A stretch of DNA of 64,000 nt from Streptomyces galbus (GTDB taxonomy: Bacteria; Actinomycetota; Actinomycetes; Streptomycetales; Streptomycetaceae). The DNA lies in assembly GCF_005280195.1 (NCBI RefSeq), contig NZ_SZPR01000014.1, forward strand, positions 1 through 64,000, in the 5' to 3' direction. The notes beneath the pieces were generated by a model, which saw nothing but the letters and a program-made list of their open reading frames with translations, ran no database searches and was not told the origin of the DNA. This document shows, piece after piece, positions 1-8,580 of the stretch; positions within the stretch are counted from its first letter, which is position 1, and each line of letters starts with the position of its first letter. The translations under genes and the position numbers were made by a program.

Positions 1-26
1 GTCACCAACCTCTCCGAACAGCCCAG

Positions 27-217
27 CTAGGCCGTGTCTTTCGGATCAGCCCGATCCGGACCGGCGGCGCCTTGACAGTGCCGGTGAGCGGGGCTTGGTG
101 CGTGCAGCTGCAAGGCGGAGGAGGGCGTCGATGCGGAGCATCGACAACCGACGAAAACGCAGCAGATGTGCGTGCCAAGCCCCGCGGCCCCGGGCTGATC
201 CGAGAGACACGGCCTAG
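27..217. mobile_element. MITE-like inverted-repeat element (non-coding)
   Basis: A 191-bp element is bounded by 27-bp terminal inverted repeats (27-53 and 191-217) that match at 26 of 27 positions. Each outer end reads CTAG, a tetranucleotide that is rare in Streptomyces and a plausible target-site duplication. The interior is itself partly self-complementary: GCGGGGCTTGG near 88 pairs with CCAAGCCCCGC near 175, and a perfect small hairpin lies at 127-145 (GTCGATGC, GGA, GCATCGAC). It contains no credible gene. This is the architecture of a miniature element mobilised in trans, probably by an IS5-type transposase; the family is an inference. Confidence 0.7.
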
Positions 218-307
218 CCGGTACGGCACGGGTGTGGTGGCTCGATCCGCGGGCACGAGGGGGGTGTGGAGCGGCGCCGTCCGGTCCGCGCGAGTAGGGT
301 CCGGGGC

Positions 308-1108
308 ATGAAGTTCGCCTTCTCCACGCTCGGTGTTCCCGGTCTTCCCCTGCCCGAAGTGCTGCGGCTCGCGACCGCGCACGGATACCACGGTGTCGAA
401 CTGCGCGCCCACCCCGAGGAGCCGGTCCATCCAGGGCTCGGCACCGCCGAACGGGAGGACGTGGCCGCCCGGTTCAAGGACGCCGGCGTCGAACTGCTCG
501 GTCTCACCGGCTACGCGCGCGTGGCCGCGCCCGGCGACGACGACGCGGTGCTGGAGGAGATCCGTACGCTGCTCGGGCTCGCCCACGACCTGGGCGCCCC
601 GTTCGTACGGGTCCTCCCCGGCGGTTCGGACGCCGCCTCCGCCGACGAGGCCGACGCGATCGCCGCGCGGCGGCTCGGCACCGTCGCCCGGGACGCCGCC
701 GACCTCGGTGTGCGCGTCCTGGTGGAGACCCACGACTCGCACCCCACCGGCGCCGACGTCACCCGGATCGTCGGCCAGGTCGGCCACCGGCAGGTCGGCG
801 CCCTGTGGGACGTGATGCACACCTGGCTCGGCGGCGAGCAGCCCCTCGACAGCTACGCGGCGCTCTCCCCCTACCTCGGCTACGTCCAGGTCAAGGACAT
901 CGTCTCGGCCGACGACACCACCCCGCTGACGCTCGGCGCGGGCATCCTGCCGCTCGGCGAGTGCGTGGAGGTGCTGTCCCGGCACGGCTGGGACGGCTGG
1001 CTGTGCTGGGAGTACGAGAAGCGCTGGTACGAGGCCGCCGAACCGCTGCCCGGCCTGCTCACCGCGGGACGCGAACACCTCGGCCGGCTGCTCAACGACT
1101 CGGCGTGA
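308..1108 (+). CDS. Sugar phosphate isomerase/epimerase-like TIM-barrel protein
   Basis: A 266-aa cytoplasmic protein of the xylose-isomerase-like AP endonuclease 2 superfamily. It opens with a typical barrel first strand (MKFAFSTLG). It carries the expected metal-ligand positions: Glu140 in VLVETHD, Asp168 and His171 in LWDVMH, and Glu235 in CWEYEK, plus VQVKD at 193-197. Length fits single-domain members, which isomerise or epimerise sugars or act on inositol-type substrates; the substrate cannot be told from sequence. The ATG at 308 was chosen because it begins exactly at the first beta-strand; an upstream extension to 266 is Arg-rich and unlike the family. It is monocistronic, starting 90 bp after the MITE-like element. 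Confidence 0.85.
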   Translation: MKFAFSTLGVPGLPLPEVLRLATAHGYHGVELRAHPEEPVHPGLGTAEREDVAARFKDAGVELLGLTGYARVAAPGDDDAVLEEIRTLLGLAHDLGAPFVRVLPGGSDAASADEADAIAARRLGTVARDAADLGVRVLVETHDSHPTGADVTRIVGQVGHRQVGALWDVMHTWLGGEQPLDSYAALSPYLGYVQVKDIVSADDTTPLTLGAGILPLGECVEVLSRHGWDGWLCWEYEKRWYEAAEPLPGLLTAGREHLGRLLNDSA

Positions 1109-1162
1109 GGACCGCCGGGCCGGGCGCCCGTCGCCGGGCGCCGGCCGGTCGACCCGTCGGCT
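1109..1162 (+). terminator. Possible imperfect terminator hairpin
   Basis: Immediately after the isomerase-like gene, GACCG...GGGCGCCCG pairs imperfectly, with bulges, with CGGGCGCC...CGGTC to about 1153. It is GC-rich with no U-tract, as is common in Streptomyces. Weak call. Confidence 0.35.
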
Positions 1163-1262
1163 GCTAATTCGCTGGCGGAGCTGCGGCGGCGCGGGTTAGC
1201 CTCCGCGCCGTGTTCCCGCCTTCCGCGTTCCCGCACCCCGCGCCCGCCGCCCTCACGTCGTC

Positions 1263-2639
1263 GTGAGGCTCGCCGGGACACTCCTCGACCTCCGTCCGCT
1301 GCGGACCTCGCCCGTCTTCCGGCGGCTGCTGTTCGGGCGCACGGTGTCCACGCTCGGTGGCTTCATGACCATGGTCACCGTCCTCTACCAGGTGTGGGAC
1401 ACCACCCACAGCGCGGTCTGGAGCGGCGCGGTCGGCGTGGCGCAGGCGCTGCCGATGGTCGGGGTCGGCCTGTTCGCCGGGGCCTGGGTGGACCGGGCCG
1501 ACCGGCGGCGGGTGTACCTGGGGACGAACGTCGGGCAGGCGGTGTGCTCGGCGCTGCTGGCCGTGCAGGGCTTCACCGGGCACGTGCCCGTGGTGCTCGT
1601 GCTGGCCCTCGTGGCCGTGCAGGCGTCGTTCGCGGCCGTCTCCGCCCCGGCGGCCGGGGTGTTCGTGCCCCGGCTGCTGCCGAAGGACCAGGTGGCCGCC
1701 GGGCTCGCCCTGCACCAGGTCACCGGGCAGGCCATGATGCTGCTCGGCCCGGCCGTCGCCGGGCTCGTCCTGGGCTGGTGGGGCATCGGCGTCTGCTATC
1801 TGTTCGACGCGCTCAGCTTCGGCCTGTCCTTCTACGGCGCCTTCGGGCTGCCCGCGCTGCCGCCGCAGGGCGAGGGGGCCCGGCCCGGACTGCACGGGGT
1901 GCTGGACGGGCTGCGGTTCCTGACGGGTCACCGGGTGGTGCGGGGCGCGCTGGTCACCGACCTCGCGGCGACCCTGCTGTCGATGCCGGTCAGCCTCTTC
2001 CCGCTGGTCAACACCGAGCGGTTCGGCGGCGATCCGCGCACCCTCGGGCTGTTCCTGTCCGCGCTCGCCGTCGGCGGGGTCACGGCGACCGCGCTGTCCG
2101 GGGCGGTCACCCGCCGGGGCCGGCCGGGTCCCGTCATGCTGTGCGCGTCCGGCACCTGGGGGCTGGCGCTGGCCGGGTTCGGGCTGACCACCAGCGCCTG
2201 GGCGGGGCTGGCGATGCTGGTGCTGGCCGGGGCCGCGGACGCGGTGGCCGTCCTGTCCCGCAGCACGATCGTGCAGACCGTGACGCCGGACGCCCTGCTG
2301 GGCCGGGTCACCGCCGCCGAGCTGGTCGTCGGCCAGGCGGGCCCGCACCTGGGGAACCTGCGCGCCGGTCTGGTCGCCGGCTGGTCCTCGGGCGCGACGG
2401 CCCTGGTCACCGGCGGTCTGCTGTGCCTGGCGGCGGTGACGGCGGTGGGCGCGTCCACACCGGAACTCAGGGGTGCGGCGCCGGCCGGTCCCGGCCCGGA
2501 CACCGGGGATCCGGCGGACACCACCGGCGCACTCCCCGGCCATCCCGAGTGCGTCGGAGAGGCCGGACCCACCGGGGACACCGCCGCGGTCCCCGGCCCC
2601 TCCCCCGACACCGCCCCCACGCCCCTCCCCGAGCGCTGA
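1263..2639 (+). CDS. MFS transporter
   Basis: A 458-aa integral membrane protein with about 12 predicted hydrophobic segments between residues 25 and 395, resembling the MFS_3/EntS-like branch of drug and metabolite exporters. The MFS loop-2/3 region is visible as GAWVDRADRRRVYL. The last ~60 residues are a hydrophilic Pro/Gly/Asp-rich tail with no recognisable domain. The start is a GTG at 1263 with only a weak ribosome-binding site. It is convergent with the GNAT gene downstream, with 11 bp between stop codons. Substrate unknown. Confidence 0.8.
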   Translation: MRLAGTLLDLRPLRTSPVFRRLLFGRTVSTLGGFMTMVTVLYQVWDTTHSAVWSGAVGVAQALPMVGVGLFAGAWVDRADRRRVYLGTNVGQAVCSALLAVQGFTGHVPVVLVLALVAVQASFAAVSAPAAGVFVPRLLPKDQVAAGLALHQVTGQAMMLLGPAVAGLVLGWWGIGVCYLFDALSFGLSFYGAFGLPALPPQGEGARPGLHGVLDGLRFLTGHRVVRGALVTDLAATLLSMPVSLFPLVNTERFGGDPRTLGLFLSALAVGGVTATALSGAVTRRGRPGPVMLCASGTWGLALAGFGLTTSAWAGLAMLVLAGAADAVAVLSRSTIVQTVTPDALLGRVTAAELVVGQAGPHLGNLRAGLVAGWSSGATALVTGGLLCLAAVTAVGASTPELRGAAPAGPGPDTGDPADTTGALPGHPECVGEAGPTGDTAAVPGPSPDTAPTPLPER

Positions 2640-2650
2640 GGCCGGCTCCG

Positions 2651-3298
2651 TCACCCCTCGGCGGCCCCGCCGCCCCGCGGCCGGTACCGCGCCACCCGCT
2701 CCGTCAGCCGTGCCCGGCACGCCGGCCACTCCGCGGCCGTGACCGAGAAGATCGCCGAGTCGCGCAGGCGGCCCTCCTCGCCCGGTGCCCAGGAGCGGGA
2801 CCAGTTGCGCAGGACGCCCTCGAAGCGGGCGCCGACGCTCTCGATGGCGGCGCGGGAGCGGGCGTTGCGGGCGTCGGTCTTCAGGTCGACGCGGGCCACG
2901 TCCCACTCCTCGAAGGCGTGCCGGAACAGCAGGAGCTTGGCCTCGGCGTTCACGCCGGTGCCCTGGGCGGAGGCGGCGAGCCAGGTGAAGCCGACCTCGA
3001 CGGCGTCGAGCCGGTCGTCGTCCCGCCAGCAGCGCGGCTCCCAGTACGCGGTGGCCCCGACCGCCCGCCCAGTCGCCCGGGACACCTGGGCGTAGGGGGC
3101 GAGCCGCCCGGTGGCCGCGCGGGCGAGCTGGGCGTCCACGTAGGCGCCGACCTCGTCGGCCCGGGGCACCCAGGTGAACGCGTAGGTGTCGCGGTCCTCC
3201 TCGGCGGCCCGGGCCAGGTCGGCGGCGTGGTGGTGGCCGAGCGGCTCCAGGCGGACGAACTCGCCCTCCAGGACCGGGCCGCGCAGGACGTGGCTCAT
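2651..3298 (-). CDS. GNAT-family N-acetyltransferase (RimJ/RimL-like)
   Basis: A 215-aa cytoplasmic acetyltransferase. The acetyl-CoA loop is SAQGTGVNAE (about 110-119), and the following helix and NARSRAAIESVGA (145-157) are typical of RimJ/RimL-type GNATs that acetylate protein N-termini or small amines. Its ATG overlaps the stop codon of the upstream EPSP-synthase paralogue (ATGA, 3298-3295), so translation is probably coupled. It is the last gene of the exporter-EPSPS-GNAT operon. The acetyl acceptor is unknown. Confidence 0.85.
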   Translation of the reverse strand: MSHVLRGPVLEGEFVRLEPLGHHHAADLARAAEEDRDTYAFTWVPRADEVGAYVDAQLARAATGRLAPYAQVSRATGRAVGATAYWEPRCWRDDDRLDAVEVGFTWLAASAQGTGVNAEAKLLLFRHAFEEWDVARVDLKTDARNARSRAAIESVGARFEGVLRNWSRSWAPGEEGRLRDSAIFSVTAAEWPACRARLTERVARYRPRGGGAAEG

Positions 3299-4596
3299 CG
3301 GCCCCGCTCCTCGCCCGTCGCGCCGGAAGTCCAGGCCGGTGGGTCCGCCCGTGCCGCGAACGACGCCCGCAGCGCGGCGAACGCCTCGTGGAAGCCGGGG
3401 AACGTCTTGCGCACGCACCCCGGGTCGTCGAAGGAGATACCCGGGGTGCGCAGCCCGGTCACCGCGAACGACATGACGATGCGGTGGTCCCCGTGGGAGC
3501 GGATCTCGGCGCCGGACGGCCGGCCCGGGCGGATCTCGATACGGTCGGGGCCGGTGGCGACGCCGATCCCGAGGCGGCGCAGGTTCTCCGCGCACGCCTC
3601 CAGCCGGTCGCACTCCTTCACGCGCGTGTTGGCCACGTCCTCGATGCGCACCGGGCCGTCGGCGAAGGGGGCGACGGCCGCGAGGGTCGGCATGGTGTCG
3701 GAGATGTCCCGCATGGCGACGTCCAGTCCGCGCAGGGTGCCGGTGCCGCGGACCGTGGTGCGGTCGGCGGCCACCGTCACCTCGGCGCCCATCCGGCGCA
3801 GCACCTCCACGAAGCCCAGGTCGCCCTGGAGGGCGCCCTCGCCGAGACCGGGCACGGTGACCTCGGCGCCCGGGGTGACGGCGGCGGCCGCGAAGAAGTA
3901 GCTCGCCGTGGAGGCGTCCGGTTCGATCGGGTACGTCGTCGCCCGGTAGCCGCCGGGCGGCACGCGGAACACGTCGCCCTCCCGCTCCACCTCCACGCCG
4001 AACGCCCCCATCATCGCCAGGGTGATGCCGACGTACGGCGCCGAGACCAGGTCGGTGACCTCGATGTGCAGGCCGGTGCGGGTGAGCGGGCCGAGCAGCA
4101 GCAGCGCGGTGAGGTACTGCGAGGACTGGCCGGCGTCGAGGGTGACCTTGCCGCCCTCCACGCCGTTCGCCCGGACGGTCAGCGGGTGGTGGCCCTCCCG
4201 GTCCTCGTGGCGCAGGTCCACGCCCAGGTCGCGCAGGGCGCGGGTGAGGGGCAGCAGGGGCCGGCGGCGCATCTGCGGGGAGGCGTCGAAGCGGTAGGTG
4301 CCGTGGCCGGTGGCGGCGAGCGCCGGCAGGAAGCGCGCGGTGGTCGCGCCGTCCCGGCAGTACACGTCCGCCGCGCCGGCCGGGGGTCCGTCCGGCCGGC
4401 CGTCGATCTGCCAGGTGTCCGGGGTGCGGCCGACGCGGTAGCCGAGGCGGGCCAGTCCCTCGGCGAAGCCCTCGGTGTCGTCCGAGCGCAAGGGGCGTAC
4501 GAGGGTCGTGACGCCGTCGGCCGCCGCCGCGAGGAAGAGGGCGCGGGCGGTGAGGGACTTGGAGCCGGGGATGTCGACGAGGGCCATGCCCGTCAT
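3295..4596 (-). CDS. aroA: 3-phosphoshikimate 1-carboxyvinyltransferase (EPSP synthase) paralogue
   Basis: A 433-aa enzyme that joins PEP to shikimate-3-phosphate in the family's usual reaction. Motifs in order: PGSKS at 10-14 (Lys13), SSQ at 158-160, Asp300 in SDTMPT, RVKECDR at 325-331 (Lys327/Glu328), GDHRIVMS from 369 and Lys397 in VRKTFPG, so the active site looks intact. By hand alignment the usual NAGTAxR loop reads DGATTAR (82-88), placing Ala84 where E. coli has Gly96. It differs clearly from the DVGNAGTVMRF type I recall for housekeeping Streptomyces AroA, so it is probably a paralogue. Start at 4596 overlaps the exporter stop by 4 bp; an internal ATG at 4587 is the alternative. Confidence 0.85.
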   Translation of the reverse strand: MTGMALVDIPGSKSLTARALFLAAAADGVTTLVRPLRSDDTEGFAEGLARLGYRVGRTPDTWQIDGRPDGPPAGAADVYCRDGATTARFLPALAATGHGTYRFDASPQMRRRPLLPLTRALRDLGVDLRHEDREGHHPLTVRANGVEGGKVTLDAGQSSQYLTALLLLGPLTRTGLHIEVTDLVSAPYVGITLAMMGAFGVEVEREGDVFRVPPGGYRATTYPIEPDASTASYFFAAAAVTPGAEVTVPGLGEGALQGDLGFVEVLRRMGAEVTVAADRTTVRGTGTLRGLDVAMRDISDTMPTLAAVAPFADGPVRIEDVANTRVKECDRLEACAENLRRLGIGVATGPDRIEIRPGRPSGAEIRSHGDHRIVMSFAVTGLRTPGISFDDPGCVRKTFPGFHEAFAALRASFAARADPPAWTSGATGEERGR

Positions 4597-5507
4597 GATC
4601 GCGTGGCGACGGCCTCCGCCGGGGCGACGTCCACGGGGTGGACCCGACCCGCGCGCCCGGGGGCGAGTGAGGTGAGCGCCACGCCGCCGACCAGCAGGGC
4701 CGCCGCGCACCAGCGCAGCCCGCTGACGGGCTCGCCGAGGAACAGCGCGGCCGACGTCATCCCGAAGACGGGCACCAGCAGGGAGAAGGGCGCGACCGTG
4801 GAGGCCGGGTGGCGGCGCAGCAGCAGGCCCCACGCCCCGAAGCCGAAGACCGTGGTGACCCAGGCGACGTAGACGACGGTGCCGGCGCCCTGCCAGTCGA
4901 GGGCGCGCAGCGCGTCGTAGTCGCGGCCGGGCCCCTCCAGGAGCAGGGAGAGGGCGAGCAGCGGGAGCACCGGGACGGTGCTCACCCAGACCATGAAGTT
5001 GAGCGCGTCGGGCGGGGCAGCCCTGCGGGTCAGGACGTTGGACACGCCCCAGCAGGCGGCCGCGGCGACGACCAGGGCGAACGCGCCGAGCGGGCCGGTG
5101 GTGCCCTCGTCGACGGCGGCGACGACGATCCCGGCGAGGGCGACCGCCATGCCGAGGACGCGGGTGCGGGTGGGCCGTTCGCCGAGGACGACGGCGGCGA
5201 CGACCGCGGTGAACACCGCTTGGACCTGCAGCACCAGGGACGACAGGCCGGCCGGCATCCCGGCGTCCATCCCGACGAACAGCAGCCCGAACTTCGCGAC
5301 GCCCAGCACCAGTCCGACGGCCACGATCCACCGCCAGGCGACCTTCGGGCGGCCGACGAGGAACACCGCGGGCAGCGCCGCCACCAGGAAGCGCAGCGCG
5401 GAGAACAGCAGGGGCGGGAAGTGGCCGAGGCCGATCTCGATGACGGTGAAGTTGACGCCCCAGACGGCGGCGACGAGGACGGCGAGCAGGAGGTGTGCGG
5501 GTCGCAT
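4593..5507 (-). CDS. EamA/DMT-family exporter
   Basis: A 304-aa membrane protein with ten hydrophobic segments forming two EamA repeats (about 5-135 and 145-285). It resembles amino-acid/metabolite exporters of the RhaT/YdeD type, including the first-helix WGVNFTVIE and the AVFTAVVAAVVLGERPT segment closing repeat one. It is the first gene of a three-gene operon (exporter, EPSP synthase, GNAT), all joined by 4-bp overlaps, and diverges from the LysR regulator 121 bp away, a common arrangement for LysR-controlled exporters. A C-terminal ~20-aa hydrophilic tail is cytoplasmic. Substrate unknown. Confidence 0.85.
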   Translation of the reverse strand: MRPAHLLLAVLVAAVWGVNFTVIEIGLGHFPPLLFSALRFLVAALPAVFLVGRPKVAWRWIVAVGLVLGVAKFGLLFVGMDAGMPAGLSSLVLQVQAVFTAVVAAVVLGERPTRTRVLGMAVALAGIVVAAVDEGTTGPLGAFALVVAAAACWGVSNVLTRRAAPPDALNFMVWVSTVPVLPLLALSLLLEGPGRDYDALRALDWQGAGTVVYVAWVTTVFGFGAWGLLLRRHPASTVAPFSLLVPVFGMTSAALFLGEPVSGLRWCAAALLVGGVALTSLAPGRAGRVHPVDVAPAEAVATRS

Positions 5508-5628
5508 GCGTCGAGGATCACCGGCCGGAACCGTGTAGCACCAGCGATGATTCGTGCATGGTGGGATGAAGCAGAACTGATGAGTCGAGGGCTCACGCCC
5601 AACCCGCCGCCGTCCGAGGGGGACCCCG

Positions 5629-6576
5629 ATGCTCGACCTCCAGCGCCTGCGCGCCCTGCACGCCGTCTCCGTCCACGGCACGGTCGGCCGCGCGGCCGAC
5701 GCGCTCGGGTACACGCCCTCGGCGGTGTCCCAGCAGATCGCCAAGCTGGAGCGGGAGACCCGCACGGTGCTGCTGGAACGGGAGGGCCGGGGCGTGCGGC
5801 TCACCGCCGAGGCCCGGCAACTGGCCGCCACCGCACAGGAGCTGATGGCGATCGTGGAGCGTGCCGAGACGGACCTGGAACGGCGGCGCGGGCTGCCGTC
5901 CGGCCGGCTGACCCTCGCCGCGTTCCCGTCGGCGGCGCGCGGGCTGCTGCCCGGGGTGCTGGCCGAACTGGCGCGGCGGCACCCCGCCCTGGACGCGCGG
6001 CTCACCGAGGTCGACCCGCACCTGTCGGTCGACCTGGTCGCCAAGGGCGCGGTGGACCTGGCCGTCGCGCACGACTGGGACATCGCGCCGCTGCCCGCGC
6101 CGGCCGGCGTGGAGCAGGCGGTCATCGGCGACGACCTGTGCGACCTGCTGGTCCCCGCGGGCCACCCCTTCGCCGGGCGTACGGCGGTACGGCGCGAGGA
6201 GCTGGGCGGTGAGCGCTGGGTGTGCCAGCCGCCGGGGCGGGTGTGCCACGACTGGCTGGTGCGCACCCTGCGCGCGGCCGGGCACGAGCCGGACCTCGTC
6301 CACACCGCCGAGGAGAACCCGACGCTGGTCGCGCTGGTCGCGGCGGGCCTCGGCATCGCCCTGATCCCCCGCCTGGGGCGCGGCCCGCTGCCCGACGGGG
6401 TGGTGGAGGTGCGGCTGGACCCGCTGCCCGTACGGCGGCTGTACGCGCTGTGGCGCGAGGGGGCGGCCCGGCGCCCGGCGATCGCCGAGACGGTCCGCAC
6501 GCTCCAGGCCCACTGGGGCGAGCGCGCCGACACCGTTCGGCGTGAGCCCGAGCCCGTCGGCACCGGCCCGGCGTGA
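5629..6576 (+). CDS. LysR-family transcriptional regulator
   Basis: A 315-aa regulator with an N-terminal winged helix-turn-helix (residues 1-60; RAADALGYTPSAVSQQIAKL is the recognition region) and a periplasmic-binding-like effector domain from about 88 to 290. It is transcribed divergently from the exporter/EPSPS/GNAT operon and probably controls it; the LysR T-N11-A site should lie in 5508-5628, which I could not pin down. The C-terminal 25 residues are Glu/Arg/Pro-rich and probably unstructured. Confidence 0.88.
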   Translation: MLDLQRLRALHAVSVHGTVGRAADALGYTPSAVSQQIAKLERETRTVLLEREGRGVRLTAEARQLAATAQELMAIVERAETDLERRRGLPSGRLTLAAFPSAARGLLPGVLAELARRHPALDARLTEVDPHLSVDLVAKGAVDLAVAHDWDIAPLPAPAGVEQAVIGDDLCDLLVPAGHPFAGRTAVRREELGGERWVCQPPGRVCHDWLVRTLRAAGHEPDLVHTAEENPTLVALVAAGLGIALIPRLGRGPLPDGVVEVRLDPLPVRRLYALWREGAARRPAIAETVRTLQAHWGERADTVRREPEPVGTGPA

Positions 6577-6632
6577 GCCCGAGCGCGTCGGGGCCCCGGT
6601 CCACCACTCGCGCGCCGTGCCTGCGCGCTCCC

Positions 6633-6661
6633 TTGACCGGCAATAACTTTCCGGATACTGC
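6633..6661 (+). promoter_or_regulatory. Candidate sigma-70-type promoter of the GH3 gene
   Basis: TTGACC (6633-6638), a 17-nt spacer and TACTGC (6656-6661) resemble an HrdB-type promoter about 50 bp upstream of the GTG start. AACTTTCCG (6646-6654) and a degenerate inverse copy CGGAAGTTT (from about 6669) flank the -10 and could be an operator. Prediction only. Confidence 0.4.
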
Positions 6662-6710
6662 TAACCCGACGGAAGTTTCCTTCAGTGGATCACCTCCGGA
6701 AGGAGCGCAC

Positions 6711-8516
6711 GTGCCCTCCAGACGCACCGTCCTCGCCGCCACCGCGGGCCTCACCGCGTCCCTCGCCGTCGGCGGGGGCACCGCCCACGCCGGCGCCGGC
6801 CGCGCACCGGACGACCGGCGGCTGCGCCGGCTGGTCTCCCGGATGACGCTCGAGGAGAAGGTCGGCCAGGTCTTCGTCTCCCGCGTGTACGGCCACTCGG
6901 CGACCGACCCGGACCAGGCCGACGTGGACGCCAACCTCGCGGAGCTGGGCGTCCGCACGGCGGCCGAGCTGCTCGAGCGCTACCGGCTCGGCGGGATCAT
7001 CTACTTCGCCTGGGCCCACAACACCCGCGAGCCGCACCAGATCGCCGCCCTGTCCGACGGCCTCCAGCGCGCCTCGCTGGACCTGCCGCGCGGGCTGCCT
7101 GTGCTCATCTCCACCGACCAGGAGCACGGCATCGTCTGCCGCATCGGCGCCCCGGCGACCCTCTTCCCGGGAGCCATGGCGATCGGCGCCGGCGGCTCGC
7201 GCGCCGACGCCCGCACCCTCGGCCGGATCTCGGGCGCCGAGCTGCGCGCGATGGGCGTGCGCCAGGACTACTCCCCCGTGGCGGACGTCAACGTCAACCC
7301 GGCCAACCCGGTCATCGGCGTGCGCTCCTTCGGCGCCGACCCGGACGCGGTGGCCGCCCTGGTCGCCGCCGAGGTGCAGGGCTACCGGTCCGCGGGGGTG
7401 GCGGCGACCGCCAAGCACTTCCCGGGGCACGGCGACACCGCGGTCGACAGCCACTACGGCTTCCCGGTCATCACCCACAGCCGCGAGGTGTGGGAGGAAC
7501 TGGACGCGGTCCCGTTCCGCGCGGCGATCGCGGCCGGCATCGACTCGATCATGACCGCGCACATCCTGGTCCCGGCCCTCGACGACTCGGGCGACCCGGC
7601 CACCCTGTCGCGGCCGATCGTCACCGGCCTGCTGCGCGAACGCCTCGGCTACGACGGGGTCGTGGTCACCGACGCGCTCGACATGGCGGGCGTGCGCACC
7701 AAGTACGGTGACGACCGGGTGCCGGTGCTGGCCCTGAAGGCGGGCGTCGACCAGCTGCTCAACCCGCCGAAGCTGGACGTCGCGTGGAACGCGGTGCTGC
7801 GGGCCGTGCGCGAGGGGGAGCTGACCGAGGAGCGGCTGGAGCAGTCGGTGCTGCGCATCCTGCGGCTGAAGGCGAAGCTCGGGCTGCTCGACGACCCGTA
7901 CGCCGGGCAGGCGGGCGTGGACCGGACCGTGGGGACCCCGGCCCACCTGGCCGCCGCCGACCGCATCGCCGGGCGGACCACGACCCTGCTCGTCAACGAG
8001 GGCCCGCTGCTGCCGCTGGCACCGGACACCACGCGCAAGCTGCTGGTCGTCGGCGCCGACCCGGCCTCCCCGTCCGGCACGACCGGCCCGCCCACCGGTG
8101 TCCTCGCCACCGCGCTGACCGGCCTCGGCTTCACGGCCACCGCGCTGTCCACCGGCACGGCCCCCTCGGCGGCGACGATCGCCCGCGCGGTGGCCGCGGC
8201 CGGCGAGGCGGACGCGGTGGTGGTGGCGACGTACAACGTCACCGCGACGAGCCCGCAGAAGACTCTCGTCGAGCAACTCCTCGCCGCTGGGCGGCCGGTG
8301 GTCGCGGTCGCCGTCCGCAACCCGTACGACGTGGCCCAGTTGCCCGGTGTCGCCGCGTACCTGGCGACCTACTCCTGGACGGACGTCGAACTGCGCGCCG
8401 CGGCCCGGGTGATCGCGGGCCGCACCGACCCCCGCGGGAAGCTGCCGGTGCCGGTCCAGCGGGCGGACGACCCGGCGCGGGTGCTGTTCCCGATCGGGCA
8501 CGGGCTGACGTACTAG
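6711..8516 (+). CDS. Secreted GH3 beta-N-acetylglucosaminidase (NagZ-like)
   Basis: A 601-aa exported glycoside hydrolase of family 3. The GTG at 6711 is preceded by GGAAGGAG and opens a Tat-type signal (SRRTVLAATAG, then TAHA near residue 27). The catalytic domain carries the hexosaminidase signature KHFPGHGDT (235-243), the His/Asp general-acid element DSH (His248) and the nucleophile Asp321 in VVTDAL. A GH3 C-terminal alpha/beta domain follows (about 390-601). Members release GlcNAc from chitin- or peptidoglycan-derived oligosaccharides, here outside the membrane. It ends at a strong bidirectional terminator. Confidence 0.88.
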   Translation: MPSRRTVLAATAGLTASLAVGGGTAHAGAGRAPDDRRLRRLVSRMTLEEKVGQVFVSRVYGHSATDPDQADVDANLAELGVRTAAELLERYRLGGIIYFAWAHNTREPHQIAALSDGLQRASLDLPRGLPVLISTDQEHGIVCRIGAPATLFPGAMAIGAGGSRADARTLGRISGAELRAMGVRQDYSPVADVNVNPANPVIGVRSFGADPDAVAALVAAEVQGYRSAGVAATAKHFPGHGDTAVDSHYGFPVITHSREVWEELDAVPFRAAIAAGIDSIMTAHILVPALDDSGDPATLSRPIVTGLLRERLGYDGVVVTDALDMAGVRTKYGDDRVPVLALKAGVDQLLNPPKLDVAWNAVLRAVREGELTEERLEQSVLRILRLKAKLGLLDDPYAGQAGVDRTVGTPAHLAAADRIAGRTTTLLVNEGPLLPLAPDTTRKLLVVGADPASPSGTTGPPTGVLATALTGLGFTATALSTGTAPSAATIARAVAAAGEADAVVVATYNVTATSPQKTLVEQLLAAGRPVVAVAVRNPYDVAQLPGVAAYLATYSWTDVELRAAARVIAGRTDPRGKLPVPVQRADDPARVLFPIGHGLTY

Positions 8517-8527
8517 CGCGCGCAGCA

Positions 8528-8560
8528 CGGCGGGCCCGGGGAGATTCCCCGGGCCCGCCG
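8528..8560. terminator. Bidirectional terminator
   Basis: A perfect 15-bp stem (8528-8542 with 8546-8560, CGGCGGGCCCGGGGA) closes a GAT loop between the convergent GH3 and S37 peptidase genes. No U-tract, as is usual in this genus. Confidence 0.85.
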
Positions 8561-8580
8561 CCGTCAGTTCCCCGGAGGGG

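Noticed and set aside
4587..4596. EPSP-synthase start at the internal ATG 4587
   Set aside because: The ATG at 4596 overlaps the upstream stop codon as ATGA, the pattern used at the next junction too; the choice is still not certain.
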